The notes: generated by a model from the sequence alone, not told the origin. Shown: positions 25,639 through 35,751, counted from the stretch's first letter. The stretch: 64,000 bases of DNA from Mesorhizobium sp. B2-7-2 (GCF_006440775.1 NZ_VFTZ01000005.1:1-64000), one strand, 5' to 3'. Numbers and translations: made by a program.

Positions 25639-26907
25639 GTGGACAAGCAGGCAGCAGCGCAGCAATCGGCAACAAGCTTGCCCATTCCGCGCTGGGAATT
25701 CATCGCGCTCTGCGCGGCACTCATGGCGCTCAATTCCCTGGCCATCGACATCATGCTGCCGGCGCTTCAGCAGATCGGCGCCTCGCTCGGCGTGGAGAGC
25801 GAGAACCACCGCCAATATGTCATCACCGCCTATATGCTTGGCTTCGGCGGCGGACAGCTTTTCTTCGGACCCATTTCGGATCGCTTCGGGCGCCGTGCGC
25901 CGTTGGTCTTCGGCCTGGTCGTCTATGTTGCCGCCGCGGCTGCCGCCGCCATCGCGCCGAGTTTCGCCCTGTTGCTCACCTGCCGCCTGATACAAGGCTT
26001 CGGCGCGGCGGCGACCCGCGTCATCGCCGTTTCGATCGTGCGCGACACGTTCGAAGGTCGTCGCATGGCAGAGGTGATGTCGCTGATCTTCATGGTGTTC
26101 ATGGCAATTCCGGTGATCGCGCCCGGCATCGGCCAGTTCGTCATGCTGTTTGCCAGTTGGCACTGGATTTTCGTGACCATGGCCGTCGGCGCGCTGGTCG
26201 TGTCGGCGTGGGCTCTGTTGCGCCTGCCCGAGACGCTGCATCCGGAATATCGCCGTCCGCTGACGGTAAGCTCCGTCGCCGGCGGCTTCCGCATCGTGCT
26301 CACCAACCGCCTCACGCTTTGCTACGCCTTTGCCAGCACCTTCATCTTCGCGGCCATGTTCGGCTTCATCAGCTCGGCACAGCAGATCTATATCGACGTC
26401 TTCCATGTCGGCGAATTATTCCCGCTGATCTTTGCCGGCGTCGCCGGCGTGCTGGCTTTCTCGAACTATCTGAATTCGCGGCTGGTCGGACAGATCGGCA
26501 TGCGCCGCCTGTCGCAAGGCGCGCTGCTTGTCTTCCTGTGCATCAGCCTTGCCTGGCTCGTCGTCTCGCTGGAGATGCGGATGCCGCTCTGGCTCTTCAT
26601 CGCGTTTTTTGCCGGCGCGATGCTGCCGTTCGGCGGACTTGGTGCGAATTTCAACGCTTTGGCCATGGAGCCGCTCGGCGAACTTGCCGGCACCGCCGCG
26701 TCCATCCTGGGCTTCATGCAGACCTTCCTCGGAGCCATCATCGGCGCGCTGATCGGCCAGGCCTATAACGGCACGGTGACGCCTCTGGCCGCCGGCTTCT
26801 GCAGTGTCTCGGTCGCGGCTCTGCTGATGATCCTGATTGCCGAGCGTGGCAAGATGTTCCAGCCTCAAAATCCCCCCGTTTCAGGGCACGTCACCGATCT
26901 GCATTAG
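25639..26907 (+). CDS. Bcr/CflA family multidrug efflux MFS transporter
   Basis: A 422-residue inner-membrane major-facilitator of the Bcr/CflA drug-efflux family, with about 12 hydrophobic segments. It has the family's ALNSLAIDIMLPALQQIGASLG first helix, the A motif GPISDRFGRRAPLVFG between TM2 and TM3 and the TM4-5 RAVSIVRDTF-type block (RVIAVSIVRDTFEGRR). Substrate cannot be told. The start is GTG 25639. It stands alone, with a terminator upstream and a convergent phosphatase gene downstream. Confidence 0.92.
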   Translation: MDKQAAAQQSATSLPIPRWEFIALCAALMALNSLAIDIMLPALQQIGASLGVESENHRQYVITAYMLGFGGGQLFFGPISDRFGRRAPLVFGLVVYVAAAAAAAIAPSFALLLTCRLIQGFGAAATRVIAVSIVRDTFEGRRMAEVMSLIFMVFMAIPVIAPGIGQFVMLFASWHWIFVTMAVGALVVSAWALLRLPETLHPEYRRPLTVSSVAGGFRIVLTNRLTLCYAFASTFIFAAMFGFISSAQQIYIDVFHVGELFPLIFAGVAGVLAFSNYLNSRLVGQIGMRRLSQGALLVFLCISLAWLVVSLEMRMPLWLFIAFFAGAMLPFGGLGANFNALAMEPLGELAGTAASILGFMQTFLGAIIGALIGQAYNGTVTPLAAGFCSVSVAALLMILIAERGKMFQPQNPPVSGHVTDLH

Positions 26908-26952
26908 CTGTTATCTGGCAGACGGCGCCGGCCTTAGCGCAGCAGGATTGCC

Positions 26953-27780
26953 CTATTCCGCCCAGAGCTCGCGACGCAACTCGTCCCAGCTTTGCTTGTC
27001 CGGTGCCACCAGCAGGCCGCCATCGACATGCGAGGGCAGGTAGGCGCTGCCGTCGACGCGCGCGACATGGCCGCCGGCTTCCTGATGGATCAGCGCGCCC
27101 GCCAGATGATCCCAGGGCATCAGCTTGTTGTAGAGCACGAAATGGGCATGGCCGCTGGCCAGAAGCCGGTATTCATGCGCCGCGCAGCGATAGGCGAATT
27201 GCGACAGCGTCTTGGTCTGGTTGCGGGCAAGCCGCGAGCGTTCAGGCTCTTGGAGAAACTGCCAGGAAACGGAACCGGTCATCTGCGACATCGGCACCGG
27301 TGCCGCGACGCGAACCTTCTCCAGCGCGCCATGCGCGTGGCGGATATGGCTGCCGGCGCCCTTGGACCCGATCAGCCAGTCCTTGCCCACCGGATCATGG
27401 ATGATGCCGGCGACGGTCTCGCCGTTGACGACCACGCCGGCCATGACGCCGAACAGCGGCACGCCGGACGCGAAGTTGAAGGTGCCGTCGACCGGATCGA
27501 TGACGAAGGCAAGCGCGGCATCGCCAAGCCCCGACAGCAGCGCCGGATTGTCGGAGCAGGCTTCCTCGCCGACCACCATGGCGTCGGGATAGCGCTCGCG
27601 CAGCCTGGCGGTGATCAGCCTCTCGGCGTTGACGTCCGCCTCGGTGACGAGGTCGGCGGCGGATGTCTTCTGGCGCACGTCACCCTCGCCCAGCCGGCGG
27701 AAGCGCGGCATGATTTCGGCGTTTGCGGCATCGGCGAGAAGCTCGGCCAGCCAGTCGATCGCGTTATCGTCAAATCGCAT
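26953..27780 (-). CDS. Inositol monophosphatase family protein
   Basis: A 275-residue Mg-dependent phosphatase of the inositol monophosphatase superfamily. It has the metal-binding motif [10 protein letters not shown] (residues about 92-101), VGEEACSD containing the first Glu ligand, and the later [16 protein letters not shown] motif. Substrates for this family include inositol phosphate, histidinol phosphate, fructose bisphosphate and PAP; I cannot decide. The start overlaps ttcA by 11 bases, so the two genes are in one operon with ttcA first. Confidence 0.92.
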   Translation of the reverse strand: MRFDDNAIDWLAELLADAANAEIMPRFRRLGEGDVRQKTSAADLVTEADVNAERLITARLRERYPDAMVVGEEACSDNPALLSGLGDAALAFVIDPVDGTFNFASGVPLFGVMAGVVVNGETVAGIIHDPVGKDWLIGSKGAGSHIRHAHGALEKVRVAAPVPMSQMTGSVSWQFLQEPERSRLARNQTKTLSQFAYRCAAHEYRLLASGHAHFVLYNKLMPWDHLAGALIHQEAGGHVARVDGSAYLPSHVDGGLLVAPDKQSWDELRRELWAE

Positions 27781-28660
27781 CGGGTATGTCTTGTCCTGGG
27801 TTTGAGTCGAGCCCCGCGAAGTCGAACAGCTTCCTGTCCAGGAGATGCGAGGGCCTTACATTGGCCATGGCGCGGATCATCGTGTCCTTGCGGCCCGGCA
27901 TGCGCTTCTCGATGTCGTCGAGCATCGCCTTCATGGCGTTGCGCTGCAGCCCTTCCTGGCTGCCGCACAGATCGCACGGGATGATCGGAAATTTCATCGC
28001 GATGGCGAATCTTTCGAGATCGGCCTCAGCGCTATAGGCGAGCGGCCGCAGCACCATGACGTCGCCCTCGTCATTGAGAAGCTTGGGCGGCATGGCGGCA
28101 AGACGCCCGCCATGGAACAGGTTCATGAAGAAGGTCTCGAGAATATCCTCGCGGTGATGGCCAAGCACCAGCGCCGAGCACCCTTCCTCGCGCGCGATGC
28201 GGTAGAGATGGCCGCGCCGCAGCCGCGAGCAGAGCGAGCAATAGGTGCTGCCCTGCGGCAGCTTTTCGGTCACCACCGAATAGGTGTCCTGGTATTCGAT
28301 GCGGTGGGCGATGCCGTTGCCGTTGAGATAGTCGGGCAGGATGTGCTTCGGGAAATTCGGCTGGCCCTGGTCGAGATTGCAGGCAAGCAGTTCGACCGGC
28401 AGCAGGCCGCGCCATTTGAGGTCGAGCAAAAGCGCCAGCAGGCCGTAGGAATCCTTGCCGCCCGACAGCGCCACCAGCCAGCGTTCGCCCGGCTTCACCA
28501 TGGCGAAATCCTCGATCGCCTGGCGGGTGAGCCTCAAGAGCCGCTTGCGCAGCTTGTTGAACTCGACCGAGGACGGCACGTCGCGAAACAGCGGGTGGAA
28601 ACCGCCGTCGGTCTCGTCGCCGATCGGGTCGAGCGTTTTGACATCTGGCAGCATATTCAT
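27770..28660 (-). CDS. ttcA: tRNA 2-thiocytidine synthetase
   Basis: A 296-residue TtcA, which forms s2C32 in certain tRNAs with ATP and an Fe-S cluster. It has the PP-loop SGGKDSYG for ATP, and CxxC cluster motifs [10 protein letters not shown] and [12 protein letters not shown], exactly the TtcA pattern. Length is normal. The gene overlaps the inositol phosphatase gene by 11 bases. The downstream gene's possible role in nucleotide recycling is not established. Confidence 0.95.
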   Translation of the reverse strand: MNMLPDVKTLDPIGDETDGGFHPLFRDVPSSVEFNKLRKRLLRLTRQAIEDFAMVKPGERWLVALSGGKDSYGLLALLLDLKWRGLLPVELLACNLDQGQPNFPKHILPDYLNGNGIAHRIEYQDTYSVVTEKLPQGSTYCSLCSRLRRGHLYRIAREEGCSALVLGHHREDILETFFMNLFHGGRLAAMPPKLLNDEGDVMVLRPLAYSAEADLERFAIAMKFPIIPCDLCGSQEGLQRNAMKAMLDDIEKRMPGRKDTMIRAMANVRPSHLLDRKLFDFAGLDSNPGQDIPDAI

Positions 28661-28771
28661 GGCGCCGGCTCCGCGTTGTCAGCGCTCGGCTTTAGAGCAT
28701 TTTGCAGCCGAGTGAAATCACATGGCGTCGCATAAATGCGGCCGAAGTGAATAGCCCTGACCGCCAAAGAA

Positions 28772-28795
28772 AAGGCCGCCTCGAGAGGCGGCCTT
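28772..28795 (-). terminator. Terminator after rpsD
   Basis: Arms AAGGCCGCC and GGCGGCCTT face each other on the minus strand with a 6-base interior, followed by TTTCTTTGG. The hairpin lies about 26 bases after the rpsD stop. It also separates the upstream region of ttcA. Confidence 0.8.
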
Positions 28796-28820
28796 GAATG
28801 CTGCGGCTGATTGATACCGA

Positions 28821-29438
28821 TCAGCGCGAGTAGAATTCGACGACCAGGTTCGGTTCCATCTGCACGGCGAACGGAACGTCCGAAAGGCCGGGAACGCGAG
28901 CGAAAGTCGCGGTCATCTTGTTGTGGTCGGCTTCGATGTAGTCCGGCACGTCGCGCTCGGCGAGGCCGACCGATTCCAGCACAATGACGAGCTGCTTCGA
29001 CTTCTCGCGCACCTCGATAACGTCGCCCGGCTTGCAGCGATACGAGCCGATGTTCGTGCGCTTGCCGTTGACGTTGACATGGCCGTGGTTGACGAACTGA
29101 CGGGCGGCGAAGATGGTCGGTACGAACTTGGCGCGGTAGACCACAGCGTCGAGACGCGACTCGAGCAGGCCGATCAGGTTCTCGGAGGTGTCACCCTTGC
29201 GGCGGTTGGCCTCTTCATAAACCTTGCGGAACTGCTTTTCCGAAACGTCGCCATAATGACCCTTCAGCTTCTGCTTGGCGCGCAGCTGCAGGCCGAAGTC
29301 GGAAAGCTTGCCCTTGCGGCGCTGGCCGTGCTGGCCGGGGCCGTATTCACGCTTGTTGACCGGGGACTTCGGGCGGCCCCAGATATTTTCGCCGAGACGG
29401 CGGTCGATCTTGTATTTCGCGGATTCGCGCTTGCTCAT
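28821..29438 (-). CDS. rpsD: 30S ribosomal protein S4
   Basis: A 205-residue S4, an early 16S rRNA-binding protein of the small subunit. It has the N-terminal S4 region ([18 protein letters not shown]), the S4 RNA-binding domain ([40 protein letters not shown]) and the normal length. ATG 29438 has AAAGGGAA upstream and gives the family N-terminus. It is a single-gene transcription unit with its own promoter (29613-29641), a structured leader and a terminator at 28772-28795. Confidence 0.97.
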   Translation of the reverse strand: MSKRESAKYKIDRRLGENIWGRPKSPVNKREYGPGQHGQRRKGKLSDFGLQLRAKQKLKGHYGDVSEKQFRKVYEEANRRKGDTSENLIGLLESRLDAVVYRAKFVPTIFAARQFVNHGHVNVNGKRTNIGSYRCKPGDVIEVREKSKQLVIVLESVGLAERDVPDYIEADHNKMTATFARVPGLSDVPFAVQMEPNLVVEFYSR

Positions 29439-29612
29439 CGCATTCCCTTTCAAAACAATATACCCGGAACCCCATGGCTCCGGGCGAAGGAAACGCGCCC
29501 TCCTCTGGCCTCCGTTTTCGAGACCTGACAGGGTTTTCCACGCAAAGCGACGGAAAACCCACGGGACACGTCAAAAGAAACCACCGGGCGTCGCCACCCG
29601 GTGTTGGTGGGC
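29439..29612 (-). promoter_or_regulatory. Structured 5' leader of rpsD
   Basis: About 170 nt between the promoter and the rpsD start. On the minus strand it reads, in order: hairpin CACCGGG/CCCGGTG (29582-29603) followed by GTTTCTTTT, hairpin GGGTTTTCC/GGAAAACCC (29531-29560), and hairpin CCCGGAGCC/GGTTCCGGG (29463-29484) close to the start. The first has attenuator-like form. S4 is an autoregulator of its own operon in other bacteria, so the leader may bind S4. No known RNA family was recognised. Confidence 0.5.
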
Positions 29613-29641
29613 CTGTTAAACAGAGATTTAACCGGTGTCAA
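29613..29641 (-). promoter_or_regulatory. Predicted sigma-70 promoter of rpsD
   Basis: On the minus strand TTGACA (29636-29641) is followed by 17 bases and TAACAG (29613-29618). This fits the rhizobial housekeeping promoter pattern CTTGAC-N17. The predicted transcript would begin just before the first leader hairpin. Confidence 0.6.
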
Positions 29642-29799
29642 GCTTACGGCTGGCAGCGCGGGTCGCAACCCGATAACATTTCCCGCGTGGCGTGCGGTGC
29701 CGGTTGTGGCGAAGGCCGTCGGCAGCAGAGCGGCTTGTGCTTTCAAGGAGCCGCGCTGCTCTGCCATCTTAATGAAGGGACTGGAGCAGAGGAATTCCC

Positions 29800-30003
29800 A
29801 TGAAGAAGTTCTTCCTTACCCTGACCGGGGCCGCCGTATTGGCGGGATCTATGGCGGTCATGACGCCGGAACCTGCCATGGCCAGGCATTGGAGCGGCCA
29901 CAGGCAGATATGCCGCGTCGTGGTGACGAAAAGAGTGGTCTGGCGCCACGGCCATCGCCACGTCATCCGCTACAAGACCAAACGCTGCTGGTGGCGCCGC
30001 TAG
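29800..30003 (+). CDS. Small secreted basic peptide, hypothetical
   Basis: A 67-residue protein with a signal peptide (KKFFLTLTGAAVLAGSMAVM, then EPAMA cleavage). The mature peptide of about 38 residues is extremely basic and aromatic, rich in Arg, His, Trp and Val, with two Cys (HRQICRVV and TKRCWWRR). AGAGGAA precedes the ATG. A strong terminator follows at 30033-30060, so it is a monocistronic gene. No family recognised. It could bind metal (His and Cys) or envelope components, or be a small cationic periplasmic protein. Confidence 0.75.
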   Translation: MKKFFLTLTGAAVLAGSMAVMTPEPAMARHWSGHRQICRVVVTKRVVWRHGHRHVIRYKTKRCWWRR

Positions 30004-30032
30004 CTCATCTTGCGCCAAAAGGGGTTGACGGA

Positions 30033-30060
30033 GGCCCGCGGCCGACGCCGCGGGCCTTTC
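30033..30060 (+). terminator. Terminator after the small secreted peptide
   Basis: GGCCCGCGGC (30033-30042), loop CGAC, GCCGCGGGCC (30047-30056), then TTTC. It is a 10-bp perfect GC-rich stem. The convergent DUF3008 gene stops just downstream at 30068. Confidence 0.8.
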
Positions 30061-30067
30061 ATTCGAC

Positions 30068-30250
30068 CTACGACTTCTTGCTGGGCAGACTTTTGCGCTT
30101 GGTCTCGGCGAACTCTTCGAGCTGCTTTTCGCTCATCGATTCATACATTTCGCGCGAAGCGCCCTTGAGCTCGCTCTTCTTCGTCTCGCCGCGCTTGGCG
30201 GACAGCGCTGCGCCGGCAGCCTTTTGCTGGGCTTGCGATTTGGCGGGCAT
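30068..30250 (-). CDS. DUF3008 family protein
   Basis: A 60-residue lysine-rich protein that fits DUF3008. It begins PAKSQAQQKAAGAALSAKRG, includes ELKGASREMYESMSEKQLEEFA and ends with a Lys-rich tail. Such small proteins are widespread in bacteria with unknown role. GGAGAAATCGCC precedes the start. It lies between the secreted peptide and the RNB gene. Confidence 0.85.
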   Translation of the reverse strand: MPAKSQAQQKAAGAALSAKRGETKKSELKGASREMYESMSEKQLEEFAETKRKSLPSKKS

Positions 30251-30414
30251 GGCGATTTCTCCTTTGCTGTGAGAAGAAACGCCGGGCTGAACCGGCAGTT
30301 CCAGCGGCAGCGGCTCGGCCCGCCGGTCCGCTTGAGCCGCTCGTCAGACAGCCGGCCTTGGCGGTATCGCCGGCAAGCCTTCCCGCGCCCGGAATGCCAG
30401 TGTAGGACGGTTGC

Positions 30415-31812
30415 ATGAAATCGCTTACCGATCCCTCACAGGCGCTCTCCACCGGCCTTGCGAAAATCCGCGCAGAATTCCATGTGCCGGATGGATTTCC
30501 GACTGCGGTAGTGGCCGCGGCGGAGGCGGCGGCAAAGCGTGTGCCCGGGCAGCATGCCGACCGGACGGCAATACCCTTCGTCACACTCGATCCGGCGAGT
30601 TCCACCGATCTCGACCAGGCCTTCTCGATCGAGGTCAGCGGCGGCGATCTTCTCCTGCACTATGCCATTGCCGACGTGGCCTGGTTCGTCGAGGACGGCG
30701 ATACGATTGATGGCGAAGCCTGGGGCCGGGGCGAGACGTTTTATCTGCCGGACGGCAAGACCGGGCTCTACCCGCCACTGCTTGCCGAGGCCGCGGCGAG
30801 CCTGTTGCCCGATGGACCGCGTCCGGCGGTCGTCTTCACGGTTCGGGTTGCTGGAGACGGTGCGGTGAAGCTGGACGGCGCGGAGCGGGCAATCATTCAA
30901 AGCCGCGCCAAGCTCGCCTATGACAGCGTCAAGGCCGCCGACGTTCCGGCCGGCTTCGCGGAACTGGCGCGGCGCATGGCGACGAACGAAGAGCGCCGCG
31001 GCGCTTCGCGCGTCGATCCGCCCGAGCAGGAGGTGGAAAGGCTCGTCGACGGCACGTTCCGGCTTTCGTTCAGGCCGCTGCAGCAATCCGAGCAGGACAA
31101 TGCAGCACTTTCGCTGGCCGCCAATATCGCGATTGCCGACGCCATGCTGGCGCACAAGACCGGGTTGTTCCGGGTGATGTCGGGGCCGGATGCTTCCAAG
31201 GTGCAAAGGCTGCGCAACGCGGCACAGGCGCTCGGCCTGCCCTGGCCAGCCTCCACCAGCTTGCGCGACTATCAACGCACACTCGATCCGGCCGACCCGA
31301 AACAGGCGGCGCTAATGCTGGAAATCCGCCGCGCGGGCAATGGCGCGTCCTACCAACCCTATCAGGAGGGCATCGTCCCCTGGCATGAGGCGATGGCCGC
31401 GACCTACGCGCATGCCACCGCGCCGCTCAGGCGGCTGGCCGACCGCTACGTCGTGCGCTGCGCGCTGGCGATCGCCAACGGCCAGCCCGTGCCGCAGGCC
31501 GTCACCGACGCCTTCGCCAGATTGCCGAAGGTGATGGGGCGTGCGGATGCCCGCGCCTCGCAGATTAATCACGCTGCCATCGACCTTGCCGAGGCCGTCA
31601 TGCTCAAGGGACATGAGGGCGAGACGTTCAAGGCCATCGTCACCGACTTCGTCGACCATGGCGTGCGCGTGCAGCTTGCCGATGTGCCTGTCGTTGCCAA
31701 TGTAAGGGCCTCAGGGCTCCGGCAGGGAGACGGCCTGACGCTAAAGCTGGTCTCGGCCGACCCGGATCAGCGCAGCATCGTCTTCGAGCCCGCCACCCCC
31801 CTTGAGCACTAA
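30415..31812 (+). CDS. RNB domain-containing ribonuclease
   Basis: A 465-residue RNase II-family exoribonuclease-like protein. The RNB domain starts near residue 50 with [18 protein letters not shown], in which the Asp cluster matches the metal-binding Asp residues. It continues through [13 protein letters not shown] and [18 protein letters not shown], the last typical of RNB. It lacks the two N-terminal cold-shock domains of canonical RNase II/R, and residues after about 385 form a degenerate S1-like region. Such short forms exist (DR2417 type). It ends overlapping the convergent murI stop by four bases. Confidence 0.9.
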   Translation: MKSLTDPSQALSTGLAKIRAEFHVPDGFPTAVVAAAEAAAKRVPGQHADRTAIPFVTLDPASSTDLDQAFSIEVSGGDLLLHYAIADVAWFVEDGDTIDGEAWGRGETFYLPDGKTGLYPPLLAEAAASLLPDGPRPAVVFTVRVAGDGAVKLDGAERAIIQSRAKLAYDSVKAADVPAGFAELARRMATNEERRGASRVDPPEQEVERLVDGTFRLSFRPLQQSEQDNAALSLAANIAIADAMLAHKTGLFRVMSGPDASKVQRLRNAAQALGLPWPASTSLRDYQRTLDPADPKQAALMLEIRRAGNGASYQPYQEGIVPWHEAMAATYAHATAPLRRLADRYVVRCALAIANGQPVPQAVTDAFARLPKVMGRADARASQINHAAIDLAEAVMLKGHEGETFKAIVTDFVDHGVRVQLADVPVVANVRASGLRQGDGLTLKLVSADPDQRSIVFEPATPLEH

Positions 31813-32615
31813 GGTGCGGTCAGCCCAAAACCCTGGATGAGCCGCCTCGTGGCGAAATCCACCTTGCCCGAGGTGAAGACGGCCAGATCGGGCTCGCTGT
31901 CGCCGGATGTCTCCCCAACGGGTTCGAGCAGCGACATGGCGCGCCGCGCAATCGCCTCGGCGGGATCTATCCAGTCGACCGGCCAGGGCGCGGTCTTGCG
32001 CATGCGGTTGGCGAGGAACGGGTAATGCGTGCAGGCAAGCACGACGATGTCGGTGCGGTTGCCGTCGCGCTCGATGAAGCAGGGCGCAGTTTCGGCGCGC
32101 ACGGCTTCCTCGTCGACGAAACCCTGGCGCATATAGATCTCGGCCAGCCCCGCCAGCCGATCGCTGCCGACCAGGCGCACATGGCATTTCTGCGCCCACT
32201 TGCTGATCAGGTCGCGCGTGTATTGGCGCTTCACCGTGCCGGGCGTCGCCAGCACCGAGACCAGGCCGGAGCGGGTGCGTTCGGCGGCCGGCTTGATCGC
32301 CGGAACGGTGCCGACAAAGGGATGACCGGGGAATTTGTCGCGCAGCGCATCGATCACCAGGGTCGAGGCGGTGTTGCAGGCAATGACCGAAATCGCCGGC
32401 TGAAGTCGGTCGAGCAGTTTGCCGAACAGCGCAAGAATGTGTTCCTGGAGCGCCGGTTCCTCCCAGGCGCCATAGGGAAAAGCCGCGTCGTCGGCGACAT
32501 AGACGAAGCGGCGGTCGGGCATCAGCACGCGCGCCTCGCGCAGCACGGTCAGCCCGCCGACGCCTGAATCGAACATCAGGATCGGGCGCTGGCTTGATCG
32601 ATCGCTCATTGTCAT
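31809..32615 (-). CDS. murI: Glutamate racemase
   Basis: A 268-residue MurI, which makes D-glutamate for peptidoglycan. It has the N-terminal phosphate-like motif [12 protein letters not shown], the two catalytic Cys in VIACNTAS and [10 protein letters not shown], and DDAAFPYG. Length is normal. ATG 32615 gives MTMSDRSS; an ATG at 32609 is an alternative. Convergent with the RNB ribonuclease gene, overlapping by four bases. Confidence 0.95.
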   Translation of the reverse strand: MTMSDRSSQRPILMFDSGVGGLTVLREARVLMPDRRFVYVADDAAFPYGAWEEPALQEHILALFGKLLDRLQPAISVIACNTASTLVIDALRDKFPGHPFVGTVPAIKPAAERTRSGLVSVLATPGTVKRQYTRDLISKWAQKCHVRLVGSDRLAGLAEIYMRQGFVDEEAVRAETAPCFIERDGNRTDIVVLACTHYPFLANRMRKTAPWPVDWIDPAEAIARRAMSLLEPVGETSGDSEPDLAVFTSGKVDFATRRLIQGFGLTAP

Positions 32616-32717
32616 CCGGTTATAAGAAGCGGCAGGGCCCGGAATTGGACCGACGCGCTTCTATCGCGAATGATCGTGGTCTTGAAGAGGCGAATGCGAG
32701 CAGCTTTCGCGCAATCG

Positions 32718-32769
32718 CTAGAGCAGGATGCCGAAAAGTGTGAAGCGGTTTTCGGACGACATCATGCTC
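32718..32769. repeat. Rhizobial GCGGTTTTCGG repeat
   Basis: A near-complete copy of the window's main dispersed element: outer arms AGAGCAGGATG and CATCATGCTCT, inner CCGAAAA/TTTTCGG arms around GTGTGAAGCGG. It lies between murI and the DUF805-like gene. Confidence 0.85.
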
Positions 32770-32777
32770 TGTCTCAC

Positions 32778-33383
32778 TCATATCCCGCGCTTGCCGAAAC
32801 CGGCGGGGCGCGGCCTGCCGAAGGGCTGCGGCGCGGGCGGAATGCGAGCGGCTGAAGCGGCAACCGCGGCGCGTGGAGCGGCCGGCACAGCGGTGCGTGC
32901 GGCGCGCGTCGATGCCGGCAGCGGGCCATCGAAGTCGAAGACATCGGTCAATTCATCGATGTTGCTGCCCGCGACGGGCTTCGCCCACCAAATCGTGCAC
33001 CAGAGGCCGAATACCGAAAGCCCAAGCAGGTTCAGCCCGCCGGGAATGCTCTCGGGATCGTCGAATTTGACGACCAGCAGCACGCCTGCCTGCAGAAGGG
33101 CATAGACGGCCGAAAGGGCGATGTAGGCCCACAGGATCCAGCGGCGTCCGTTGGCGTCGCGGGAGCGGCACGAGGCGATGTTGCCGCGAAGCGCGACGAA
33201 GATGAGGGAGGCGATGAGCACCGCGCCTGCCATGCCCTGGCGCGCCGGGCCGGGTCCTGAATTGATCAGCCCTTCGAAGCCGATCGTGCTGACAATGCAG
33301 ATGACGATCACCACGGTTTCGGCTACGGCGAGACCGAGAGAGTAAAGGAAAAAGCGCAGTCGACCAATATTGGACGTAAACAT
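32778..33383 (-). CDS. Membrane protein, DUF805-like
   Basis: A 201-residue protein with four hydrophobic segments (near residues 10-35, 47-65, 82-105 and 116-134) and a proline/alanine-rich cytoplasmic tail from about 150 onward. The first two helices with GRLRFFLYSLGLA and RDANGRRWILW resemble DUF805 family proteins, which are small inner-membrane proteins of unknown role. GGGGGTGGCAC precedes the ATG. The family match is modest. It lies between a repeat and trmJ. Confidence 0.7.
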   Translation of the reverse strand: MFTSNIGRLRFFLYSLGLAVAETVVIVICIVSTIGFEGLINSGPGPARQGMAGAVLIASLIFVALRGNIASCRSRDANGRRWILWAYIALSAVYALLQAGVLLVVKFDDPESIPGGLNLLGLSVFGLWCTIWWAKPVAGSNIDELTDVFDFDGPLPASTRAARTAVPAAPRAAVAASAARIPPAPQPFGRPRPAGFGKRGI

Positions 33384-33464
33384 GTGCCACCCCCACTATT
33401 GCAGCAAGGATGAGGCGCAACCGAATAAAATTCGGTTACTTCAAATGCTCGCAGCTTACCGATC

Positions 33465-34313
33465 TTAACTTTCTTCGTCTTTGGCGCGACTGCGCGCGCC
33501 GGCCGGCAACCGTCTCGGATCGTCCCCGGGCGAGCCATCGCCCCGCGGCATGGCCGGCGAGAACCGGTCGAGCGAGGAGATGATGCCGCGCAGAACCTTG
33601 ATCTCGGGTTCGGCGAAGCCCGCGCGCGTCAGCACCGCGCGCAGATTGTCGACCATCTTCGGCTTCTTTTCTTCGGGGCGAAAATAGCCGCGCGCTTCCA
33701 GCGCGTTCTCGAGGTAGGCGAACAGGCTGTGCAGCTGCTCCTTGGGCGCCGGCGCCAGCTCCGGCCCGGAGAAGTTGGTCTGTGTCTCGTCGGCGAGGCC
33801 GGACTTCATCCATTCATAGGACATGAGCAGCACCGCCTGGGCGATGTTGAGTGAGGAAAAGCTGGGATCGACCGGAAAGGTGACGATCTCGTCGGCGAGC
33901 CCGACCTCGTCATTATAGAGGCCGAAGCGCTCGCGGCCGAACAGGATACCGGTGCGCAGCCCCGCCTCGCTGCGCGCCCTGAGCGCCCTGCCCGCTTCCA
34001 CCGGACCGCGCACCGGCTTGAAGCCGTCGCGCTCGCGCGCTGTCGTGGCGAAGACGAAGTTCAGGTCGGCGACCGCCGAGGGCAGATCGTCGAAGACCCG
34101 GGTAGCGTCGATGACGTGGTCGGCGCGGCTGGCGGCTGCGCGCGCCTTCTCGCTCGGCCAGCCGTCGCGCGGGTTGACCAGCCTGAGCTCGGACAAGCCG
34201 AAATTCGCCATGGCCCGCGCGACCATGCCGATATTCTCGCCGAGCTGCGGCTCGACCAGGATGATCGCCGGTCCGGCGGAAGCGATCTTGGTTGTGTCTT
34301 CGAAGGCTGGCAT
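33465..34313 (-). CDS. trmJ: tRNA (cytidine/uridine-2'-O-)-methyltransferase TrmJ-like
   Basis: A 282-residue SPOUT (SpoU) RNA methyltransferase. The SPOUT core spans residues 15-165: IILVEPQLGENIGMVARAM, LVNPRDGWPSEKA, LFGRERFGL and NIAQAVLLMSYEW, the three SpoU motifs. A helical C-terminal region follows, as in TrmJ, which methylates the ribose at tRNA position 32. ATG 34313 starts the conserved part; the upstream frame to 34382 is unlikely. The C-terminal tail is low-complexity and charged. Confidence 0.9.
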   Translation of the reverse strand: MPAFEDTTKIASAGPAIILVEPQLGENIGMVARAMANFGLSELRLVNPRDGWPSEKARAAASRADHVIDATRVFDDLPSAVADLNFVFATTARERDGFKPVRGPVEAGRALRARSEAGLRTGILFGRERFGLYNDEVGLADEIVTFPVDPSFSSLNIAQAVLLMSYEWMKSGLADETQTNFSGPELAPAPKEQLHSLFAYLENALEARGYFRPEEKKPKMVDNLRAVLTRAGFAEPEIKVLRGIISSLDRFSPAMPRGDGSPGDDPRRLPAGARSRAKDEES

Positions 34314-34521
34314 GGCTTTGGGTAACCGGGGTTTGCGGCGTTTCGGCGTCCCCTGCCACATCCGGACCGGAAAATGAAGCATTCACAACAGCGGCACCCG
34401 TCTGCCACGGCGCGGATCGCGGTTTGCGCGCTGAAAAAGCCTTTGATATACGCTCCGCATCCCCGGCCGAAGCCATGCGGGCAAGGCCGTTCAGATCCCC
34501 CAGCAACGAGGCATTCTTTCC

Positions 34522-35733
34522 ATGGCGAAGATCAAGGTGGCGAACCCGGTCGTCGAGCTCGACGGCGACGAGATGACCCGCATCATCTGGCAGTTCATCA
34601 AGGACAAGCTGATCCACCCCTATCTCGACCTGAAGCTGGAATATTACGACCTCGGCATCGAGCACCGCGACGCCACCAACGATCAGGTGACGGTCGATTC
34701 GGCCAATGCCATCAAGAAATGGGGCGCCGGCGTGAAATGCGCGACGATCACCCCCGACGAGGCGCGCGTCGAGGAATTCAAGCTGAAGAAGATGTGGAAG
34801 TCGCCCAACGGCACCATCCGCAACATCCTCGGCGGCACCATCTTCCGCGAGCCGATCATCATGAAGAACGTGCCGCGCCTGGTGCCGGGCTGGACCAAGC
34901 CGATCGTCGTGGGCCGTCATGCTTTCGGCGACCAGTACCGCGCCACCGACTTCCGCTTCCCCGGCAAGGGCAAGCTGACGATCAAGTTCGTCGGCGAGGA
35001 TGGCCAGGTGATCGAGCACGACGTCTATGACGCGCCGGGCGCCGGCGTGGCCATGGCTATGTACAATCTCGACGAGTCGATCCGCGAGTTTGCCCGCGCC
35101 TCGCTGAACTACGGCCTGTTGCGCAACTTCCCGGTCTACCTGTCGACCAAGAACACCATTCTCAAAGCCTATGACGGCCGCTTCAAGGATATCTTCCAGG
35201 AGGTGTACGAGAAGGAGTTCGAGGCCGAGTTCAAGGCAAGGAAGCTCTGGTACGAGCACCGCCTGATCGACGACATGGTCGCCTCCAGCCTGAAATGGTC
35301 GGGCGGCTATGTCTGGGCCTGCAAGAACTATGACGGCGACGTGCAGTCCGACACCGTGGCGCAAGGCTTCGGCTCGCTCGGCCTGATGACCTCGGTGCTG
35401 ATGACGCCGGACGGCAAGACGGTGGAGGCGGAAGCCGCACACGGCACCGTGACGCGCCACTACCGCCAGCACCAGAAGGGCGAGGAAACCTCGACCAATT
35501 CGATCGCCTCGATCTTCGCCTGGACGCGCGGCCTCGCCCACCGCGCCAAGCTCGACGACAATGCCGAGCTCAAGCGCTTCGCCGAGACGCTGGAGAAGGT
35601 CTGCATCCAGACGGTCGAGAGCGGTTTCATGACCAAGGACCTGTCGCTGCTGATCGGTCCCGACCAGCCCTGGCTCTCGACCACCGGCTTCCTCGACAAG
35701 ATCGACGAGAATTTGCAGAAGGCCATGGGGTAA
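34522..35733 (+). CDS. icd: NADP-dependent isocitrate dehydrogenase
   Basis: A 403-residue isocitrate dehydrogenase, which makes 2-oxoglutarate and NADPH in the citric acid cycle. It is the eukaryotic-like (IDH type II) form seen in rhizobia: [21 protein letters not shown] near the start, [19 protein letters not shown] substrate loop, and [30 protein letters not shown] containing metal-ligand Asp residues. The ribosome binding site is not strong. A good terminator follows at 35752-35777. Confidence 0.97.
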   Translation: MAKIKVANPVVELDGDEMTRIIWQFIKDKLIHPYLDLKLEYYDLGIEHRDATNDQVTVDSANAIKKWGAGVKCATITPDEARVEEFKLKKMWKSPNGTIRNILGGTIFREPIIMKNVPRLVPGWTKPIVVGRHAFGDQYRATDFRFPGKGKLTIKFVGEDGQVIEHDVYDAPGAGVAMAMYNLDESIREFARASLNYGLLRNFPVYLSTKNTILKAYDGRFKDIFQEVYEKEFEAEFKARKLWYEHRLIDDMVASSLKWSGGYVWACKNYDGDVQSDTVAQGFGSLGLMTSVLMTPDGKTVEAEAAHGTVTRHYRQHQKGEETSTNSIASIFAWTRGLAHRAKLDDNAELKRFAETLEKVCIQTVESGFMTKDLSLLIGPDQPWLSTTGFLDKIDENLQKAMG

Positions 35734-35751
35734 ACCCACATTCGGCATACA

